In this document: piece after piece, positions 60,498 to 64,000 of the stretch
Layout: the number at the start of each line of letters is the position of its first letter
Numbering within the stretch: the stretch's first letter is position 1
NCBI RefSeq assembly: GCF_029892285.1
Contig: NZ_JARXVM010000022.1
Coordinates: forward strand, 30,720 to 94,719
DNA: 64,000 nucleotides
Direction: 5' to 3'
From: Rhizobium sp. SG_E_25_P2
GTDB lineage: Bacteria; Pseudomonadota; Alphaproteobacteria; Rhizobiales; Rhizobiaceae
Notes under the pieces: generated by a model
Database searches by the model: none
What the model was told of the DNA's origin: nothing
The model's input: the letters and a program-made list of their open reading frames with translations, nothing else
Program-made: the position numbers and the translations under genes

Positions 60498-62150
60498 ATG
60501 AGTGAGCGCATGCGACGGGCTTTGGGGCGGCTGACCGCCTGGAGAATTGCCGCCCTTCCGAGCCTGCGCCGTCCGCCGGATCGACTGCTGGTGGCGCCGA
60601 CCGATCTTCGCGCGGCGGATCCCTTCGTCGCTGAGGAAATCGCCGAAGGGCGTTTTCCCCTGGCGGGGCGGTTGCTGGTCAGCGAGGGACGATCGCCGTT
60701 CCTGCTCGAATTGCCGTCGAAGGAATTCGCCAATCGCCTGCATGGGTTTTCCTGGCTTCGGCATGTCCGAGCCTCCAAGAATGATGCGCATGCTGCTGTC
60801 GCCCGGCGGTTGACCGATGAATGGCTGGCCGCGCATGGCCGCCAGATTTCCGGTTTCGTCTGGGAGCCGGGCCTTGCCGCCCAAAGGCTGATTGCCTGGT
60901 TGTCTCATTCCACAGTGCTGCTTAAGAACACCGACATGGCATTCTATAGGCGGTTCCTGCGATCGATATCCGATCACGTCCGCTATCTCGAAGCCATGGC
61001 GCCTTCGAGCGCCGACGGAATGCCGCGGCTGACGGCGCGCATCGCGCTTGCGATGGCGTCGCTGGCGACGCCGACCTCGGACAAACGGGTGGCGCGGGCT
61101 GCAGAACTCCTGGACGCCGAGCTGGAACGGCAGATCCTGCCCGATGGCGGTCATATCTCCCGCAATCCGCGCGCAGGCCTCGAAATCTTGCTCGACTTGC
61201 TGCCGCTCAGGCAGACCTATGTCAATCTCGGCCATGATTTGCCGGCAAGGCTCGTGCCGACCATCGACCGAATGTTTCCGGCGTTGCGTTTCTTTCGTCA
61301 TCAGGGCGGGGAACTCGCCTTGTTCAACGGCGCGACTTCGACGCTCGCACGCGAACTGATGTCGGCGCTGCGCTATGACGAGACGGCGGGCGCGCCGTTC
61401 AGGGCCTTGCCGCATATGGGCTATCAGCGGCTGTCCGCGGGCAGCGCGGTGGTATTGATGGATGTCGGCTTGCCGATTTCTGCTGATATGTCGCGCGAGG
61501 CGCATGCCGGCTGTCTGTCCTTCGAGCTGTCGTCTGGGAAAAACCGCTTCATCATCAATTCCGGCTCGCCGCATTTCGCCGGCGATCATTATCGGCAGCT
61601 CGCCCGCGCCACAGCGGCGCATTCGGCGTTGACCTTGAACGACACCTCGTCGGCCCGCATGGTCAGGAAGAAGACGGAAGGCGCGCCCTTTCTCGAGGGA
61701 CCGAGCGCGGTTGCGTTGCGCCGTCATGACGCCGAAGAAGGCGGCCAGGCGGTGGCCGCCTCGCATGATGGCTATGTCGCTCCGTTCGGCCTGGTGCATG
61801 AGAGGACCATCAGCATCAATTCCACCGGCGCGTTGTTGCGTGGCAAGGACCGGCTGAAGACCGCCGACGGCGCAGATGTCGGCGAGGACCGGCTCGACAA
61901 GGTGTCGATCCGCTTCCATATCCATCCGCAGATCGACATCCGCCGCATCGACGAGAACGAAGTGCGTTTGCTTGCGCCGGATGGCGAACAGTGGACCTTC
62001 GTCTGCATGGACGCGGAAGTGCTGATTGAGGACGATGTGTTCTTCGCCGATCCGAGCGGCGTGCGCGCCTGTCGGATGCTGGAGCTTGCCTATACCGCCG
62101 GCCTTCTGCCGGAAATCCAGTGGGTGTTGACCCATCGCGGCCCGGGCTGA
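60498..62150 (+). CDS. Heparinase II/III family protein
   Basis: A 550-residue protein with the heparinase II/III architecture: an N-terminal helical toroid domain (TRWRIAALPSLRR... through ARIALAMASLATP) and a C-terminal beta-sandwich domain (LSAGSAVVLMDVGLPI, SFELSSGKNRFIINSGSPH). No signal peptide is seen, unlike true secreted lyases. In Rhizobiales this gene lies consistently between rsmB and purH, and its role is unknown; it may act on a cell-surface polysaccharide. ATG 60498 is chosen; a TTG at 60438 would extend by 20 residues. Confidence 0.85.
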   Translation: MSERMRRALGRLTAWRIAALPSLRRPPDRLLVAPTDLRAADPFVAEEIAEGRFPLAGRLLVSEGRSPFLLELPSKEFANRLHGFSWLRHVRASKNDAHAAVARRLTDEWLAAHGRQISGFVWEPGLAAQRLIAWLSHSTVLLKNTDMAFYRRFLRSISDHVRYLEAMAPSSADGMPRLTARIALAMASLATPTSDKRVARAAELLDAELERQILPDGGHISRNPRAGLEILLDLLPLRQTYVNLGHDLPARLVPTIDRMFPALRFFRHQGGELALFNGATSTLARELMSALRYDETAGAPFRALPHMGYQRLSAGSAVVLMDVGLPISADMSREAHAGCLSFELSSGKNRFIINSGSPHFAGDHYRQLARATAAHSALTLNDTSSARMVRKKTEGAPFLEGPSAVALRRHDAEEGGQAVAASHDGYVAPFGLVHERTISINSTGALLRGKDRLKTADGADVGEDRLDKVSIRFHIHPQIDIRRIDENEVRLLAPDGEQWTFVCMDAEVLIEDDVFFADPSGVRACRMLELAYTAGLLPEIQWVLTHRGPG

Positions 62151-62245
62151 CCGTCGAAAGACCTGACTGGCCCGAAAGCGGGGTTTAAACCACGCGCCGC
62201 CTGTGCTAACGGCGCGGCAGACATCGCTTTCAGGGGGATCATGGC

Positions 62246-63859
62246 ATGGCCGTGCAATCGAAACGAATTCCCGCGCCGGATCTGGTCACGGTGAAGACCG
62301 CGCTCATCTCGGTATCGGACAAAACAGGCGTGGTGGAGCTCGCCCGCGAGCTGGTTGCGCTCGGGGTCGCCATTCTGTCGACCGGCGGCACGTTCAAGGC
62401 GCTGTCGGAGGCGGGCGTGTCCGTCACCGACGTGTCCCAGGTCACCGGCTTCCCGGAAATCATGGATGGTCGCGTCAAGACGCTGCATCCCAATGTGCAT
62501 GGCGGCCTTCTCGCCATCCGCGACGACGTCGATCACCAGAAGGCGATGGCGGATCACGGAATTTCCGCGATCGATCTGTCGATCATCAATCTCTATCCCT
62601 TCGAAGAGGTCCGGGCCAAGGGCGCCGATTATCCCGAAAGCGTCGAGAATATCGATATCGGCGGCCCCGCGATGATCCGCGCCTCGGCCAAGAACCATGC
62701 CTATGTCACCGTCATCACCGATCCGGCCGATTACGCCACGCTGGTCGAACATCTGAAGGCCGAGGGCGCGACGCCCTACCGCTTCCGGCAGTTGATGGCG
62801 CAGAAGGCTTACGCCCGCACCGCTGCCTATGATACGGCCATCGCCAATTGGATGGCTGGGGATCTCGGCGTTGACGCGCCGCGCTACCGCACCATCGGCG
62901 GCGTATTGCGTGAGGAAATGCGTTACGGCGAGAACCCGCACCAGAAGGCGGCCTTCTATGTGACCGGCGAAAACCGTCCGGGCGTCGCCACTGCCGCGCT
63001 TCTGCAGGGCAAGCAGCTCTCCTACAACAATATCAACGACACCGACGCGGCGTTCGAGCTGGTGGCGGAATTCGCGCCTGAAAAGGGTCCGGCTTGCGCC
63101 ATCATCAAGCACGCCAATCCTTGCGGTGTCGCCACCGGCGGTTCGCTGCGGGAAGCCTATCTCAAGGCGCTGGCCTGCGACTCGACCTCGGCTTTTGGCG
63201 GCATCATCGCGCTGAACTCGCTGCTCGACGCGGAAACCGCACGGGAAATCGTCAAGCTGTTCACCGAAGTGATCATCGCTCCCGACGTGTCCGACGAGGC
63301 CAAGGCGATCATCGCCGCCAAGCCCAATCTGAGACTTTTGACCACCGGCGCACTGCCCGATCCGCGCCATCCCGGCCTGACGGCCAAGACCGTATCCGGC
63401 GGCCTCTTGGTGCAGGCGCGTGACGCCGGGGTGATCGACGATGTGACGCTGAAGGTCGTGACCAAGCGCGCCCCCACCGCTCAAGAGATCGAGGATCTCA
63501 AATTCGCCTATACGATCGCCAAGCATGTGAAATCAAACGCCGTGGTCTACGCCAGGGATGGACAGACCGCCGGCATCGGCGCCGGCCAGATGAGCCGAGT
63601 CGATTCGGCGCGCATCGCCGCCATCAAGGCCGAGGATGCGGCGAAAGCGGCGGGCTGGGCGGAACCGAAGACCCGTGGGTCGGCGGCGGCGTCGGAAGCC
63701 TTCCTGCCTTTCGCGGACGGTCTTCTCTCGATGATATCGGCTGGCGCCACCTCGGTCATCCAGCCCGGCGGCTCGATGCGCGATCAGGAAGTGATCGATG
63801 CGGCGGATGCCCATGGCGTCGCCATGGTGTTCACCGGCATGCGCCACTTCCGCCACTAA
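62246..63859 (+). CDS. purH: Bifunctional AICAR formyltransferase / IMP cyclohydrolase
   Basis: Last two steps of de novo IMP synthesis. The 537-residue protein starts with the IMP cyclohydrolase MGS-like domain ([52 protein letters not shown]) and continues as the AICAR formyltransferase domain with [33 protein letters not shown] and the KH-like [18 protein letters not shown] 62246 is five bases after an out-of-frame ATG. A terminator lies 23 bases after the stop. Confidence 0.97.
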   Translation: MAVQSKRIPAPDLVTVKTALISVSDKTGVVELARELVALGVAILSTGGTFKALSEAGVSVTDVSQVTGFPEIMDGRVKTLHPNVHGGLLAIRDDVDHQKAMADHGISAIDLSIINLYPFEEVRAKGADYPESVENIDIGGPAMIRASAKNHAYVTVITDPADYATLVEHLKAEGATPYRFRQLMAQKAYARTAAYDTAIANWMAGDLGVDAPRYRTIGGVLREEMRYGENPHQKAAFYVTGENRPGVATAALLQGKQLSYNNINDTDAAFELVAEFAPEKGPACAIIKHANPCGVATGGSLREAYLKALACDSTSAFGGIIALNSLLDAETAREIVKLFTEVIIAPDVSDEAKAIIAAKPNLRLLTTGALPDPRHPGLTAKTVSGGLLVQARDAGVIDDVTLKVVTKRAPTAQEIEDLKFAYTIAKHVKSNAVVYARDGQTAGIGAGQMSRVDSARIAAIKAEDAAKAAGWAEPKTRGSAAASEAFLPFADGLLSMISAGATSVIQPGGSMRDQEVIDAADAHGVAMVFTGMRHFRH

Positions 63860-63881
63860 ACGGATAGGCGCATAATAGAGG

Positions 63882-63912
63882 CCCGCCTTCTTCACCGGAA
63901 GGCGGGTTTTTT
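63882..63912 (+). terminator. Rho-independent terminator of purH
   Basis: 9-bp stem CCCGCCTTC (63882-63890) with 63898-63906 around TTCACCG, followed by TTTTTT at 63907-63912. Confidence 0.9.
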
Positions 63913-63926
63913 ATGAAGTAAATAAA

Positions 63927-63945
63927 CCTCCACCTACGGTGGAGG
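63927..63945. repeat. Short perfect hairpin downstream of purH
   Basis: 8-bp arms CCTCCACC (63927-63934) and GGTGGAGG (63938-63945) around a three-base TAC loop. It is not followed by a T-tract on the plus strand. Similar subterminal hairpins occur at ends of IS200/IS605-type elements, but no transposase is visible before the window ends. Confidence 0.5.
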
Positions 63946-64000
63946 ACTGGACGAGTTCTACATAGTAGTTGAGAGACCTCTGGCTTGGACCGTTAGATTG

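Overview
The window is a GC-rich alphaproteobacterial chromosome segment, almost certainly from the Hyphomicrobiales (Rhizobiales). The evidence is gene content and order: divL next to a tsaE-amgK fusion, the order DUF299 / hemE / hemJ / rho / mnmE / mnmG / rsmG / parA / parB / holA / lptE / leuS, a TrcR (DUF1013) homologue, TimA/Tim44-MltA-Smr-XRE-gyrB, and rsmB-heparinase-purH. No genus can be named from sequence alone. Coding density is high. I see no rRNA, tRNA, CRISPR array, prophage or complete insertion sequence.

Layout. 1-13.6 kb (mostly +): 3' part of ahcY, the pseudokinase divL, a TsaE-AmgK fusion with a MurU-like nucleotidyltransferase, the addB-addA helicase-nuclease pair and trxA. 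13.6-18.7 kb (-): trpF-trpB-trpA-accD-folC. 18.7-21.5 kb (-): a YgjP-like metalloprotease, a DUF2852 membrane protein and a PHA depolymerase. 21.7-24.8 kb: a sugar-acid module made of a Zn alcohol dehydrogenase (-), a divergent GntR regulator with two winged-helix domains, and a tagaturonate-reductase-like enzyme. 25-29.4 kb: nitroreductase, transglutaminase-like protein and gyrB. 29.5-32.3 kb (-): Tim44-like, mltA, smr, XRE regulator. 32.4-37.2 kb: fxsA, secB, then maf-aroE-coaE-dnaQ (-) and the DUF299 regulator (-).

The centre of the window is a probable chromosome origin at about 37.2-37.6 kb, between DUF299 and hemE. It holds a perfect DnaA box, several near-matches and four GANTC sites. 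To its right lie hemE-hemJ, rho, mnmE-mnmG-rsmG-parA-parB, then on the minus strand leuS-lptE-holA. Six parS-like 16-mers (consensus TGTTTCACGTGAAACA) are spread from 5.1 to 53.6 kb on both sides of the origin. Four of them lie inside genes and are read in the same frame, giving an S-R-E-(T/A) tetrapeptide in four unrelated proteins. Genes from gyrB to DUF299 are mostly minus strand and hemE-parB are all plus, which fits two diverging leading strands.

50.7-64 kb: yggS, a small membrane protein, propionyl- and acetyl-CoA synthetases flanking the cell-cycle factor trcR, an excalibur protein and a secreted nuclease, an SDHAF4-like assembly factor, htpX-rsmB, a heparinase II/III-family protein and purH. 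The last 90 bases after purH carry a short perfect hairpin of unknown nature.

Most genes are housekeeping. The most interesting points are the origin and parS landscape, the S-R-E-T coding signature of parS, the tyrosine in the DivL H-box, the double-wHTH GntR regulator with its putative L-galactonate/tagaturonate module, and the AccD that lacks its zinc-finger cysteines.
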